Assembly (NCBI RefSeq): GCF_000011485.1
Contig: NC_005071.1
Span: forward strand, 995,347-1,059,346
DNA: 64,000 nucleotides
Direction: 5' to 3'
Origin: Prochlorococcus marinus str. MIT 9313
Lineage (GTDB): Bacteria > Cyanobacteriota > Cyanobacteriia > PCC-6307 > Cyanobiaceae
The notes beneath the pieces are model-generated. The model made no database searches and was not told where the DNA came from. It worked only from the letters and a program-made list of their open reading frames with translations. Positions within the stretch are counted from its first letter, which is position 1. Each line of letters opens with the position of its first letter. This document shows, piece by piece, positions 51,284 through 60,445 of the stretch. A program made the position numbers and the translations under genes.

Positions 51284-52069
51284 TCAGCGTGAGTGAGTGA
51301 GTTCTGGTTGCCGATCCCGCAGAGGTGCCTGATGCATCTCCAATACGGCATCGTTGAGCAGGCAGTCGTCGATCGTCGACTGAGCGCCGACTGCATCGAG
51401 CGCTTTGCCTTGAACCACCAATTCAGACACTCGAGTGGGGCGGCCATTTGGTGGTGCAACTGCTTGCAGGGGCAGGAACTGTGAACCGTCCTGAGTCATC
51501 ATCCAGTTGCAGAAAAATGCACGACCATCAGGCAGATTCATTAATGCCTTGGCTCGGTAAACATCGCCATAGGCACCGTTCACAAGTTCGAACCAGAAGC
51601 TGTTGAGGCTGCTGGGGTCCCAGACATATTTGTGAAGGCTGATGGTCCAGGATTCGAGCTTGCTGAATTCCAAGGTGTCTCGCTTCGGCAATTCAGGCTC
51701 TTGGCCGAAGTGGAGATGGCGATCAGGGAGCAGCTGAAATGCTTCGAGCTGAGCTTTGACGCGAGGATCGATCCCGATCAGACCACTCTCCTTGGGAGGG
51801 CGGAACTGGGGAACTTCGATCAATGCCAGCAAGTCGTCCGGTTGGGATGCAAGGTCTAGATGCGGATCAGTGAGGTCTCTCAGTTGAGGAATCTGATCTT
51901 GGAGAAAGGCAAGATCTATTCCTGTGTCGGGGGCCTGTTCAAGGCCTTCATCGGCGCAACCCTCAAGTCGCAGGTATCCGCAAGAGCCTGGGTGGCTCTG
52001 CATCGTGTTGAGGATCCAGGTTGTTTTGCCGCAGCCGGGAGGCCCCGAAATCAGCCAAGTTTTGCTCAT
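51284..52069 (-). CDS. CobW-like P-loop NTPase
   Basis: From the ATG at 52069, 261 residues: MSKTWLISGPPGCGKTTWIL (Walker A), and further CobW-like features including a C-terminal domain with SWTISLHKYVWDPSSLN, VYRAKALMNLPDGRAFFCNW. The open frame reaches 52360, but its first 97 codons are Pro-rich and span the palindrome, so I prefer 52069. CobW/ZNG proteins are metallochaperones, often zinc-regulated. The usual CxCC motif is not evident. First gene of a three-gene operon. Confidence 0.72.
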   Translation of the reverse strand: MSKTWLISGPPGCGKTTWILNTMQSHPGSCGYLRLEGCADEGLEQAPDTGIDLAFLQDQIPQLRDLTDPHLDLASQPDDLLALIEVPQFRPPKESGLIGIDPRVKAQLEAFQLLPDRHLHFGQEPELPKRDTLEFSKLESWTISLHKYVWDPSSLNSFWFELVNGAYGDVYRAKALMNLPDGRAFFCNWMMTQDGSQFLPLQAVAPPNGRPTRVSELVVQGKALDAVGAQSTIDDCLLNDAVLEMHQAPLRDRQPELTHSR

Positions 52070-52215
52070 GGTTGTAACAACAAGGCTGTTGGCTGATTGA
52101 GTGGAATTCGCATGGTCATCATTTGGGGTTGGTCCAACCCGCCGCCCTGAAAGGCCCCTGAGTCTCCAGCCGTGGCCTCGGCCGATAGGCGGAGAACCAA
52201 GACCAGGAATGGGAA

Positions 52216-52230
52216 TGGGAATCATTCTCA
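52216..52230. promoter_or_regulatory. Zur/Fur-like palindrome upstream of the CobW operon
   Basis: TGGGAATCATTCTCA is an imperfect 7-1-7 palindrome close in pattern to the TGATAATNATTATCA type of Zur/Fur operator. It lies 147 bases upstream of the chosen CobW start. Operator assignment is inferred from pattern and from the common zinc control of CobW genes. Confidence 0.4.
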
Positions 52231-52360
52231 TCATGACTGGTTTGATTCCCTCCTGTCCACCCCCATCAAGAGATTGATTCGTTTGCTCAATAGGGGTGAG
52301 GGCAAAATCCAGTAGAAGAGGTCCATGTGCTTGCCTAATCGCTGTATGGACCTTCGCCAT

Positions 52361-52658
52361 TGGTCTCTACTGGCAGTGGCTGCATGACTGATTGGCGTTT
52401 TGTCTCTTCTTTTCGTGCAGATCGATTTAGGGATGGAAGAAGCCATCCCACAAAACCCAGAGGAACAGCCCATTCCTGACCCGCCAGAGACGTATGACGA
52501 AGGCAAGATCTTGATGGGCGACTGACAATGATGCGTGAGATGAGGTGCGACGCGCCGTATTTGTTGCCTGACCCCAAGGGCTAGTGGTTTCTGCAATTCA
52601 TGGATTGCGCTGGCCCTAGCGATCTCGATCGCGATATCGAGTTGTCCAAGGCCGCTCG
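52361..52658. other. Stretch with one short frame
   Basis: A GTG-initiated 36-codon frame at 52415-52525 (acidic, Pro-rich; AIPQNPEEQPIPDPPE) is the only protein-like sequence here. I do not count it as a supported gene. Confidence 0.3.
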
Positions 52659-52844
52659 ATGAAGGCTGAGCCTGCCTTACTGAAAACCAAGACGATCAAT
52701 CCCCACGTGGATGACCCGCGTGAGCGATGGAAGCAGCGCAAGAAAGATCGGTGGCAGGAGTTCTACCCCTCCTCAGGGTTAAGGCGTCTTAGTCCTCCGT
52801 TCGTGAAGCGCTATCAGCGAAGGTTTTTTCCAATCGCTCTTTGA
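52659..52844 (+). CDS. 61-aa basic protein, paralogue of the 34.70 kb ORF
   Basis: MKAEPALLKTKTINPHVDD then a Trp/Lys/Arg-rich helix (RERWKQRKKDRWQEFYPS). Converges on and overlaps a family F1 membrane gene, as its relative does at 34.7 kb. The shared start pattern supports reality. Confidence 0.5.
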   Translation: MKAEPALLKTKTINPHVDDPRERWKQRKKDRWQEFYPSSGLRRLSPPFVKRYQRRFFPIAL

Positions 52845-53040
52845 TTGCGTCGTTTGGTGCGATCTTGCGCCGCGAGCTGCCCTTCTGTTGAGAACTGAAG
52901 TTAAAGAGCCCTCCTGCTTTTCTCACTTCGCTGGCCCGATCAGGACCTTTCCTGATCGTCAGTCTGAACAACCACCAAAAACCAAGGCCAAATAAGACAA
53001 GCAAAGAGAGAAGAAGTGCTAAAGCAGCGTTCGTCTCCAT
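52789..53040 (-). CDS. Small membrane protein, family F1 member 2
   Basis: 83 residues: METNAALALLLSLLVLFGLGFWW membrane helix, basic linker and the family end AIKERLEKTFADSASRTED. Paralogue of 34834-35100 and 53162-53386. Confidence 0.68.
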   Translation of the reverse strand: METNAALALLLSLLVLFGLGFWWLFRLTIRKGPDRASEVRKAGGLFNFSSQQKGSSRRKIAPNDAIKERLEKTFADSASRTED

Positions 53041-53161
53041 AGCAGGTCAAGTGGGTATTGAAACTTAGACCACCTGTTGTACACCGGCAGCCTTGCACAC
53101 ATCTGATCTGCGTAAATCGAAAGACCGGTGGAGTGTGCACCACCGAGGTGTTCGAGGGCCT

Positions 53162-53386
53162 TTAAGGGCTTTTAGAGAAGGTTTCCTCTAACTGTTTTCT
53201 GATTTTGTAGCTCTGGATGCTGTCTTTTGGTTTGACCTCTTGTTGAGACCTGAAGTCAAAAAGACCTGTTCTCCCCCATCCGTTGGCCCCACCACGGCCA
53301 TTTCTCATCGTCATTCCTACCCACCAAAACTGAAGGCCAAGGAAGACAAGCAAACAGATCCCAAGAGCGATATAGCCAGCATTCAT
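53162..53386 (-). CDS. Small membrane protein, family F1 member 3
   Basis: 74 residues: MNAGYIALGICLLVFLGLQFWW helix, linker with GLFDFRSQQE (shared with member 2 as GLFNFSSQQ), end KIRKQLEETFSKSP. Start lies one base after the stop of the preceding ORF (TGAGATG), suggesting co-translation. Confidence 0.7.
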   Translation of the reverse strand: MNAGYIALGICLLVFLGLQFWWVGMTMRNGRGGANGWGRTGLFDFRSQQEVKPKDSIQSYKIRKQLEETFSKSP

Positions 53387-53387
53387 C

Positions 53388-53678
53388 TCAACTCAGAGCG
53401 TGTTGCATAAGAGAAGCCTTGCACACATCTGATGGGCTTACATGACTAGATAGAGCAAGAACAATAAAAGTTGCTCCCAACCTGAGAAGAATTGGATCGG
53501 GCCTCTTATTGCTGAAGATCAGATCAACGGCGAAACCAGCGATCCAAGCGAGTAGCGGTTCTATGTCATCAACAAGATCACAGGAGAGAAGCGTTTGCTT
53601 TGAAACCTTGCGCAAGCAAAGAAGCTCTGGGGTTCCCTCAAAGATGCGATGGATTGATCGATGGATTTTGATTCGCAA
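53388..53678 (-). CDS. Possible small membrane protein coupled to F1 member 3
   Basis: A 96-codon frame with two hydrophobic segments (LLAWIAGFAVDLIF, LLRLGATFIVLALS). Its first codons lie inside the conserved repeat arm. The tight junction with the next gene supports translation. The N-terminal helical part weakly resembles the ORF at 35.4 kb. Confidence 0.45.
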   Translation of the reverse strand: MRIKIHRSIHRIFEGTPELLCLRKVSKQTLLSCDLVDDIEPLLAWIAGFAVDLIFSNKRPDPILLRLGATFIVLALSSHVSPSDVCKASLMQHALS

Positions 53679-53801
53679 AAACCGTACACGAGCCGTTCAG
53701 GTGGTGATGTCTATCGCCGACCGGCCCTGGTTCTTACGACCTTTTTGGTTCGGTCGGAAATTCTGATGGCGTCATGCTGTAGGGGTCTTGAACTGAACGA
53801 C

Positions 53802-54056
53802 ATGTATTCACGATTCGATGAAGTCTTCAATGGTCCCTTTGGCTACACCATTCCTCGTGATCGCGTTGTTGTGATCCCTGATTCTGCGTACAAGGCTGCT
53901 CAGGAGCGTCAAAACGCACAGCGCGTTGCTCGTCTTGAAGCACGCAGAGCAGAGTATCTTTCAGTTGTTGATCAGCTCGAGAAGCAGATTGCCGAATTGC
54001 AGCCTTCTCAGCAAGAACCAGTGCCAGACAAAGGGTTGGCGGCAGCTAAAACCTGA
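53802..54056 (+). CDS. 84-aa protein with coiled-coil tail, dispersed paralogue
   Basis: MYSRFDEVFNGPFGYTIPRD then VVVIPDSAYKAAQERQ and a charged helix ending PVPDKGLAAAKT. Paralogue of the tandem-unit gene (about 60% alike) with the same upstream repeat arm and spacer. ATG at 53802 chosen by alignment; the open frame to 53661 lies in the repeat. Confidence 0.72.
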   Translation: MYSRFDEVFNGPFGYTIPRDRVVVIPDSAYKAAQERQNAQRVARLEARRAEYLSVVDQLEKQIAELQPSQQEPVPDKGLAAAKT

Positions 54057-54084
54057 CCGCTAGCACCTATGGGTGTGGGAGAGA

Positions 54085-54116
54085 AAAGACCTCCTGGTTC
54101 CTCGGGGGTCTTTTGT
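54085..54116 (+). terminator. Rho-independent terminator
   Basis: AAAAGACCTCC and the pairing GGGGGTCTTTT flank a ten-base loop about 30 bases after the 84-aa gene. Confidence 0.7.
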
Positions 54117-54173
54117 TCCTAAGGCAATCTTTAACTGCAGCGTGATGGTGCACACCTCCACAAGATCAACACC

Positions 54174-54332
54174 ATGGCTTTAAGAGGTGAGTTGCTGAGC
54201 AACAAGGGAAAAGTCAGCTTGGATCAATTCAAAATGAATCAGCAGATTTTTCTGACCAAATGGCTCAGTAAACGAGGTGAAATGATTCAGTCTTCAGCTT
54301 GTTCTCTTCTCCTAAGCCGATTTTATCGATGA
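54174..54332 (+). CDS. Possible 52-aa protein
   Basis: MALRGELLSNKGKVSLDQF.. with a hydrophobic/basic end. ATG start, no relative, no terminator. Kept as tentative because the surrounding 400 bases hold nothing else. Confidence 0.3.
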   Translation: MALRGELLSNKGKVSLDQFKMNQQIFLTKWLSKRGEMIQSSACSLLLSRFYR

Positions 54333-54518
54333 TCTTAAGGAGCTTGCTCTGATGGTTGGTGATCATCCAGTTGTTGATTGCTGCTTGCGTGCTTGCGTCT
54401 ATTCACCAGTTTGGGGCACTTATAGGCCGGCTAATCCATCTCTCTCTTACTGTTTCTTCTTGACTTCTTTTTTCTTGGATCGGAGTTGTATTTTTAACGG
54501 ACCGGAACGATCCATTGA

Positions 54519-54740
54519 ATGCCAAACCAACAGCGGCTGCGAGCCCGCTTGCTGGAGTTCCTGAAGTTCCGAGTTCTGGCTGCTCAGGAGGAGTTTTTCA
54601 CACCCTGGCAGAGCAAGGCTGGAATCGATTGCATCAAGCTACGTGCTTGGCTCTCTGATGTTTGGCCAGAAGCCCTTGCTCTCGATGACGACCAGTTGAA
54701 GCAGGTGCTTGATCAGGCGCGCTGGCTTTATGTGAACTGA
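54519..54740 (+). CDS. Small hypothetical protein, 73 aa
   Basis: MPNQQRLRARLLEFLKFRV, aromatic middle (FFTPWQSKAGIDC) and acidic helix (DDDQLKQVLDQARWLYV). Composition is typical of a folded helical protein. Family unknown. Confidence 0.5.
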   Translation: MPNQQRLRARLLEFLKFRVLAAQEEFFTPWQSKAGIDCIKLRAWLSDVWPEALALDDDQLKQVLDQARWLYVN

Positions 54741-54819
54741 GGCCCCAAGAGAAACAAGGCTCCCTTCAGGCTATTGGGAGAACCAAAGAAATATATTCGC
54801 CAATGCGGCTCAAGCTCTG

Positions 54820-55083
54820 ATGCTCTTCTTGCTGATCGGAGCTCTGGCTGCTCCTTCTAGAGCTGAGAAACCTATACGCCAACCTTGACTATCAGAAAAA
54901 TACTTCGACCTATGCCCACAGTGGTGCGTCGGAGAAAGATGGGGCGACTCAAGCCAAGAGTGGAGTCAATATCTGCAGAATGAGGAGAGTAAGGAATGGG
55001 AAGAGGCGACGAGAACCGACTGCATCAAGGTTTGGGCTCCTTCTATCGATGGCACTGGCTGGAAGCAGGGCGACGTTGATTGA
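54820..55083 (+). pseudogene. Small secreted protein with an in-frame TGA
   Basis: ATG 54820 starts a signal peptide (LFLLIGALAAPSRA). After 22 codons comes TGA (54886-54888), but the same frame continues for 64 good codons (YFDLCPQWCVGERWGDS, then TDCIKVWAPSIDGTGW) to TGA 55083. The only break is one stop codon, so it is a recent nonsense mutation or, less likely, read-through. Three Cys in the mature part. Confidence 0.68.
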
Positions 55084-55118
55084 GCAGATCGAGGTCTATC
55101 TCCTCTGCCATAAAAAAA

Positions 55119-55141
55119 GCCCTCTGGTAGGTACAGAGGGC
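55119..55141. terminator. Hairpin terminator
   Basis: GCCCTCT and AGAGGGC arms around a nine-base loop, preceded by seven A and without a T run, so it is better placed to act for the leftward strand, though it lies after the rightward pseudogene. Confidence 0.55.
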
Positions 55142-55402
55142 AGCTCATGCGTTCGTTCGAACTTTGGCTAAGTCACAAGGCGTTTGCACGCACCAAGGCA
55201 ACAAGCTTAGGTATCAAATGCCCACTGGCATAGCAACAGGGGGGAGTAGGCGTTCTCTTTGATCCAAGATCCATATTCCCTGTTTGTTTTATCCCACCTA
55301 AGAAGCGCCAGGCTGATCCCACATCATTAGCAGCCAGCGGTCAGCAATCTGCTCCGCGAGCTGGTCAACAACTGCGAGCTGGTCGAGTTCACGAGCTTTG
55401 AT

Positions 55403-55456
55403 TCACTTCTTCTCTCGTTTGGCAGGCGTTCGCCTGTTCTTGCCAAAGCCGCTCAT
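55403..55456 (-). CDS. 17-aa basic peptide, copy 2
   Basis: MSGFGKNRRTPAKREKK and stop. Homologous to 35550-35603. Both copies sit in otherwise different DNA near F1-type membrane genes. Confidence 0.35.
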   Translation of the reverse strand: MSGFGKNRRTPAKREKK

Positions 55457-55492
55457 ATCGAGCCTATGCCAGTTGTATGCAAGGCTTCATGT

Positions 55493-55731
55493 ATGGAGAT
55501 GAACGCTGGCTACATAGGGCTTGGGCTCTGTTTTCTTGTTTTCGCTGGCTAGGTATGACGATGGGACTATTCAGTAAAAGAAGGGACTTACAAGTCGAAT
55601 TCAAGCCTCCAAAGGAAGTCGGCACAAACTTCAAGCCGCAAAGGGATCTTAGTCCAATCAGTCGGGACGACGAATTTAAAAGGCGCTTGGAGCAGACCCT
55701 TGCTGAAAGCCCTTCACAAAGGGAGGATTGA
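55493..55731 (+). pseudogene. Family F1 member 4, frameshifted
   Basis: MEMNAGYIGLGLCFLVFAG starts in one frame and stops; in another frame the family continues (WLGMTMGLFSKRR, then DLSPISRDDEFKRRLEQTLAESPSQRED). Comparison with member 3 suggests a small deletion inside the membrane helix. The only F1 member on the + strand. Confidence 0.65.
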
Positions 55732-55905
55732 TAACAACTATTGCCACTATTCCTTAAAGTAATGAGAAGTATCTAGCTCTTCAATATATATAAATATGAT
55801 TGATGCCAAAGTATTGTTTGAAGAGTATTAAATAATGATTCTTTGTCACGTCCGAGATATCGATCATGCTTCTCAGCGCTCTCAATTCTCAAAGATTGAT
55901 GCAGC

Positions 55906-56271
55906 TCAAGTATGACTGTATTGCTTGAGTATCTGAAGATCTATAGCTGCCAAAACCTCAATATTCGTTGCCTCTAATCGAATATTTGGTGCCATGCCAT
56001 CATCATAGGCTTGTTTCCAACGAGATGCACATACACACCAATGATCTCCTGGTTTCAAGCCTGAGAAGCCATACTGAGGAATTGGCGTTGATAGATCGTT
56101 CCCTTGAGCTTTGCTATAGGTCAGAAATTGCTCGCTGATCACGCAGCAAACCGTATGCTGACCAAGGTCATGCCCATCAGTTCTACATTTTCCGTCTCGA
56201 TACCAACCCGTTTTCGGATCACAACTACAAATCTCGAGAGGTTCGCCTAAAACATTTCGATCCATTTGCAA
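55906..56271 (-). CDS. DUF2237-family protein
   Basis: 121 residues: RNVLGEPLEICSCDPKTGWYRDGKCRTD, GQHTVCCVISEQFLTYSKAQGNDLSTPIP, YGFSGLKPGDHWCVCASRW and PNIRLEATN are the standard DUF2237 motifs with their conserved Cys. Function unknown; widespread in bacteria. Full length, ATG start with a second Met at 3. Confidence 0.92.
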   Translation of the reverse strand: MQMDRNVLGEPLEICSCDPKTGWYRDGKCRTDGHDLGQHTVCCVISEQFLTYSKAQGNDLSTPIPQYGFSGLKPGDHWCVCASRWKQAYDDGMAPNIRLEATNIEVLAAIDLQILKQYSHT

Positions 56272-56391
56272 ATGACTAATTAGCTAAATCCTATAGGTTT
56301 AAAGCCACAAGGCAATAGCAACTGAGCCTTAGCATCTGCTTTAGATAAATATAGGTAGTGTTCTGCCTGCCTCAGGCAAGAAGAATTCTAT

Positions 56392-57048
56392 TTACCGCTG
56401 ATGAATCCAACTATCAACCACGCTAAAACTTGGTCGTTCTGGATCACTTAAATCTAGTCGGTATTTTTTAACCTCGTAGCCCCATCCATTCCCAGGATGA
56501 TATTCATATTCAATAATCGATGAATCTGCTTGTCTTTCGATGTTATGGAGAAACAAGCTCCTGCCTGGGGTTTCGATGGGTAAGTTGTCTCTGAAGTTAT
56601 TCTTCGAAAGGCAAAGCCTCCTGCTTCCGTCACCATATCTTATTGCGAAAATATGGTACTTATTTCCATGAGCGTTGAATCTACTTGCGTAATCAATTTG
56701 CCAATTACTGGGATCAAAAGAATCACTTGCCAGCTCACAATCGGCTCCAAATGCTCTTTTAGCTTTAGAGATTAGTGAAGAGGATTGGCATGATTTTTTA
56801 ATATCATTCCTAACATTTACTTGACGAGTGCCTGAAAGCTTCTCCAGTCTTTCAATTGTAATCCATTCTTTGTCGTTGACTCCACGACCAATTATTTTGC
56901 TTTTCCAGAGCCCTTCTCTGCAATTATAGCTATAAGTTGTGCCTTCAATGACTTTATCCTTTGCCTCCGCAGAGATTGTTGATGTGCAGAGTAATATGCC
57001 AGCCAATGCAGATTTGAAGATGAAATCTGAGATTGGCTTGCGTCGCAT
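56392..57048 (-). CDS. Secreted protein, 218 aa
   Basis: Signal peptide MRRKPISDFIFKSALAGILL..SAEA (about residues 1-28) followed by a 190-residue polar mature part with five Cys (YNCREG, KKSCQS, ADCELAS, RLCLSKN). No known family. Probably periplasmic or outer-surface. AT-rich compared with neighbours. Confidence 0.65.
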   Translation of the reverse strand: MRRKPISDFIFKSALAGILLCTSTISAEAKDKVIEGTTYSYNCREGLWKSKIIGRGVNDKEWITIERLEKLSGTRQVNVRNDIKKSCQSSSLISKAKRAFGADCELASDSFDPSNWQIDYASRFNAHGNKYHIFAIRYGDGSRRLCLSKNNFRDNLPIETPGRSLFLHNIERQADSSIIEYEYHPGNGWGYEVKKYRLDLSDPERPSFSVVDSWIHQR

Positions 57049-57699
57049 AAAGACGGTTAAAGATGATTCGTATATTTTATCATAATCAGAAGACTCCGCT
57101 CTTGAATATTATATCTTAGCCGTTCCAGACTTGGAAGCTGATAACAATTAATGGATTTAGCTTGTATCCCCACTAGAAAAGATGCCAGTAGGTTTGGAAC
57201 CAGTGATTAATTTAGGCTACTGGTAAAGCAAGCAGTACACCGAGCCGATCCATAGAGTTGACTACAAGCTAAATAGTAATATGACCAGAACTACACTGCC
57301 TTTTATTACAGTTGTATTTAAAAGCTGCTAGATAACTGTTCGAATACCTATTCAATAACTGGTAACACTTGCTTGTAGGAATTCGCTTACTACCTCAATT
57401 GGCAGGGGCTAAACAAAGCTAGCCTGGTGCATTGATAACAAATCAAGTTTGAACTTTGCCTGCTCTTGCAAACCCTAACTTCCGCCTTTAATCACGGCGG
57501 CCCGAGGCTTATACCATTGCCTCCAAGTCCTATGTCTTTTCTGATTCTCACTGTAACTTGAAGCCATTTGACATGAATCTGATTGAGACGTCAATCCCTA
57601 TTCCAAGGAAGTCATTGTTGATCTGGTGAGATCAATTGCTGCAGTTGATTTGGCTTGATAGCTGCAACTAAAGATGAATCCAACAATCATTCACTTTAA
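57049..57699. other. Long intergenic stretch, no gene seen
   Basis: 650 AT-rich bases upstream of the secreted gene. Short frames only; no tRNA or strong hairpin. Confidence 0.4.
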
Positions 57700-58308
57700 A
57701 TCGCTTAATCCCAGTACAACGTTCCGTTCGTCTCTCCTTATCACTGACGGGTGCTGCTGCTCTTGCATTGGCATCTGCACCCTTTTCCTTGCTTCCTGCT
57801 GTTGCAGAAGAGAGTGCTCCTACATGGCAGCAGCAACGTGAAAAATTGCTGAAGAAGATTTCAGGCCCTCAAGCAACGCAATGAGCAGCTCGAGGCCCAG
57901 ATCAGCAGCTCTTCTCTAGACAATGATGATACCTTTGATCTGCTGGAGATCAACCTCAAGGATGCTGCTCAGTTCAACATGGGCTTTCAAGGTGCCCTGC
58001 AAAGAGTCGGCAGACTGAACCAAGCAGGAATTGATGCCTTTCTGCCCATTGCCGTTGGTGAGAACAGCGTCTTTTTTATCGATGCCTTAGTAAACGCCAA
58101 TTTCTCTTTCTACGACAACTACTCAAGCATAATTAATACTGTACCGATGAAGCTGCGTTGCTTCGGCAAAAAAGAAGGAACTCTGATGCTACCTGGCTTC
58201 TACAAAGGCGTAAGCGGGATGGGATTAGAGCTGCTCGAGGATGATCAATCACGAGCTGTCGTATCTCAACTGATCAGCGCTGGACCCTGGGCTGTGCTCA
58301 ATGACTAG
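57700..58308 (+). pseudogene. Truncated, frameshifted beta-barrel gene
   Basis: Starts with the family signal region (RLSLSLTGAAALALASAP), shifts frame after KKISG near 57868 into KQRNEQLEAQISSSS, then LLEINLKDAAQFNMGFQGAL, FLPIAVGENSVFFIDALVNANFS and SIINT as in the intact gene at 11.5 kb. The barrel then breaks off and the frame continues into unrelated sequence. It converges on the transporter operon. Confidence 0.8.
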
Positions 58309-60445
58309 CCAACATGCTGGCCAGATAGCCATGGCTTTTAAGCTCATCCCACTTGCCTGACATGACTTCTTTAGGTTGATTTCTCTCCAATATTACGATC
58401 TGGTCAGCCTGCTGGATCGTGCTCAAACGGTGGGCAATGCTGATTCTGGTCATGCCCAGCTCCTTGATCGTTTGTGTGATCCGCTCCTGGGAGCGATTGT
58501 CTAACGCACTGGTCGCTTCATCCATGATCAGAACCTTCGGTTGGGTGATCAGGGCACGAGCAATCGCAATCCGTTGCACTTGCCCCCCAGAGAGATTGCC
58601 ACCGGAATCACTTAACAACGTTTCCAATTGCATTGGCATCGCGCGCACTTCATCAGCTAAAGCAGCTTGTTCAAGCGCTTGCCAAACTTCATCTTCGCTG
58701 CGCCCCACTCCGCCGCAGATGACTTCATAAATGGATCCGGTATTGAGTCTTGCTGTCTGCATTACCACCCCGAGCTGACGGCGGTAGGCCCGGATTGCTA
58801 ATTGAGTCAGCGGGATTCCATCTACCAACAGTTCTCCGGTCTGAGGGCTAATGAAGCCAAGAAGCATGCGGACCAATGTTGTTTTTCCGCAGCCACTTGC
58901 ACCAGTAATTGCCGTGTGTTGACCAGCTGGAATCGTGAGAGTGAGGCTATTGAATAATTGCTCACTACTTTCTGGAAACTCGTAGGAAATACCCCTTAGC
59001 CGAAATTCGCCCCTCAAGCTGTGATAGATCGCCTCAGGTTGATATCCCTTTTCAACATCTGCATACAGCACTGGTTCAGCCCGCCGCCAAAGCACTGCTG
59101 CACGCCCAGCAACGTTAGCTAGAAGATTAATCGCACCGGTTAGTGCACCGTTGAAGCCAGAAAATGCGGCATTAAAAGAAATAAATGCCACCAGTGTTTG
59201 ATTCAAATTAATTTCGCTGGGGCTATTCAAAACCTGATAGGCGACCACGGCAAACATGAAAAGACTGGCCAAGGGGGTGACTAAGGTTCCGTATTGCTCC
59301 ATCGCATCGCTATAGACGTTGCTGCGTAATTGCAAGGATGCATAGCGATTGATCTCTCTTAGCCAGCGAACCAATAGGTAAGGCTCACTGCCAGCGCTGC
59401 GGATTTGGGGCATGCCCATAACGGCTTGCAGGGAAAAATTTGTGATCTCTGCACCACTTTCTAGTAATGGCCTTTGCAATTGGATGGAGCGCCACGTGAT
59501 CCAAAGCAGGCAGATTGCGGCAACCAGAGTAAAGGCGCTGGCCCATAGCGCCAGCTGGTTGTCGTAGACGAACATCAGCACAAAAAAGCTGATGGCAAAG
59601 AGACTGGAAAGCAGGGTGGATAGAACACCATTGCCAATCAGTTGCCGCAACTGACTGATTGCACTCACTCTAGAGGCGAGGTCGCCTGTGGTGTATTTGC
59701 TGATGAAGCTCATAGGCAAGCGCATCAGCCGATCCCAAACTGCAGATTGCAGTCGCAAATCAGCAATGCTCTCCAAGCGCAACAGCATCAGGCTCTGAAG
59801 AAACTCAGTGGCCATTGAGCCAATCACGATCAGAACGACAACCGTCAAACCCTGAAAAAGCAAGTTCTGATCGTTTTGAGGAAGAATTCTGCTCACCAGC
59901 ACATTGGTGAGCATCGGAATCGAAAGAGTAAACAACATCACCACCGCAGAGGTGATCACCAGGGCTGTTAGAGCTCCGAGTTCGGTAGCAAAAGCGAAGC
60001 GCAACACAGCCAGCGGACCTAAAACGGTTTCCGGTAAAGAGGGGTAAACCTCATAAGCGGTTGCAGCGAGTTTCAGGTTCGAATCACACAGCCGATGACT
60101 CTCATCCTGCGGGTCAAAAAGCCAGTTTTGACCTCTATGCCTATAAAGAGCGAAGGGAGTGTTGTGTTCAGCATCAAAGACAACCAGCAATGGATATTCC
60201 GCTTGATTCGGGTCAAGTGGTGCCTCAATCTTGCGGTGATGAATATCATTGAAATTCAAAAGCTCTTTGATTGAGGCGCCAGAAAGTGGCTGCAATCGTT
60301 TTTGACGTCTTCCTAGCTTCGCCATACAAAAGCCAAGTAGACGAAGCTCGATTTCCCCTTCATTCTCAGGGGTATAGCTGAACAGCAGTTCCTCCTCAAG
60401 TGCTCTTGCTTGCAGCAAGGCCTCACGGCCTGGATTTGTCGTCAT
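58298..60445 (-). CDS. NHLM-type ABC transporter, permease/ATPase without peptidase
   Basis: 715 residues: a 140-residue N-terminal domain, six membrane helices (about 155-425) and an ABC ATPase with Walker A (TGASGCGKTTL), signature LSGGQVQRIAIARAL and Walker B VLIMDEATSALD. The order and N-terminal domain match the second ABC protein of NHLM (nitrile hydratase leader/Nif11) bacteriocin export systems. It overlaps the peptidase-ABC gene by four bases and likely forms a heterodimer with it. Confidence 0.9.
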   Translation of the reverse strand: MTTNPGREALLQARALEEELLFSYTPENEGEIELRLLGFCMAKLGRRQKRLQPLSGASIKELLNFNDIHHRKIEAPLDPNQAEYPLLVVFDAEHNTPFALYRHRGQNWLFDPQDESHRLCDSNLKLAATAYEVYPSLPETVLGPLAVLRFAFATELGALTALVITSAVVMLFTLSIPMLTNVLVSRILPQNDQNLLFQGLTVVVLIVIGSMATEFLQSLMLLRLESIADLRLQSAVWDRLMRLPMSFISKYTTGDLASRVSAISQLRQLIGNGVLSTLLSSLFAISFFVLMFVYDNQLALWASAFTLVAAICLLWITWRSIQLQRPLLESGAEITNFSLQAVMGMPQIRSAGSEPYLLVRWLREINRYASLQLRSNVYSDAMEQYGTLVTPLASLFMFAVVAYQVLNSPSEINLNQTLVAFISFNAAFSGFNGALTGAINLLANVAGRAAVLWRRAEPVLYADVEKGYQPEAIYHSLRGEFRLRGISYEFPESSEQLFNSLTLTIPAGQHTAITGASGCGKTTLVRMLLGFISPQTGELLVDGIPLTQLAIRAYRRQLGVVMQTARLNTGSIYEVICGGVGRSEDEVWQALEQAALADEVRAMPMQLETLLSDSGGNLSGGQVQRIAIARALITQPKVLIMDEATSALDNRSQERITQTIKELGMTRISIAHRLSTIQQADQIVILERNQPKEVMSGKWDELKSHGYLASMLASH

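Noticed and set aside
52070..52360. N-terminal extension of the CobW-like protein (97 codons).
   Set aside because: Pro/Ile-rich low-complexity sequence not expected in the family, it overlaps the palindrome, and a Met directly before the Walker A strand gives the normal start.
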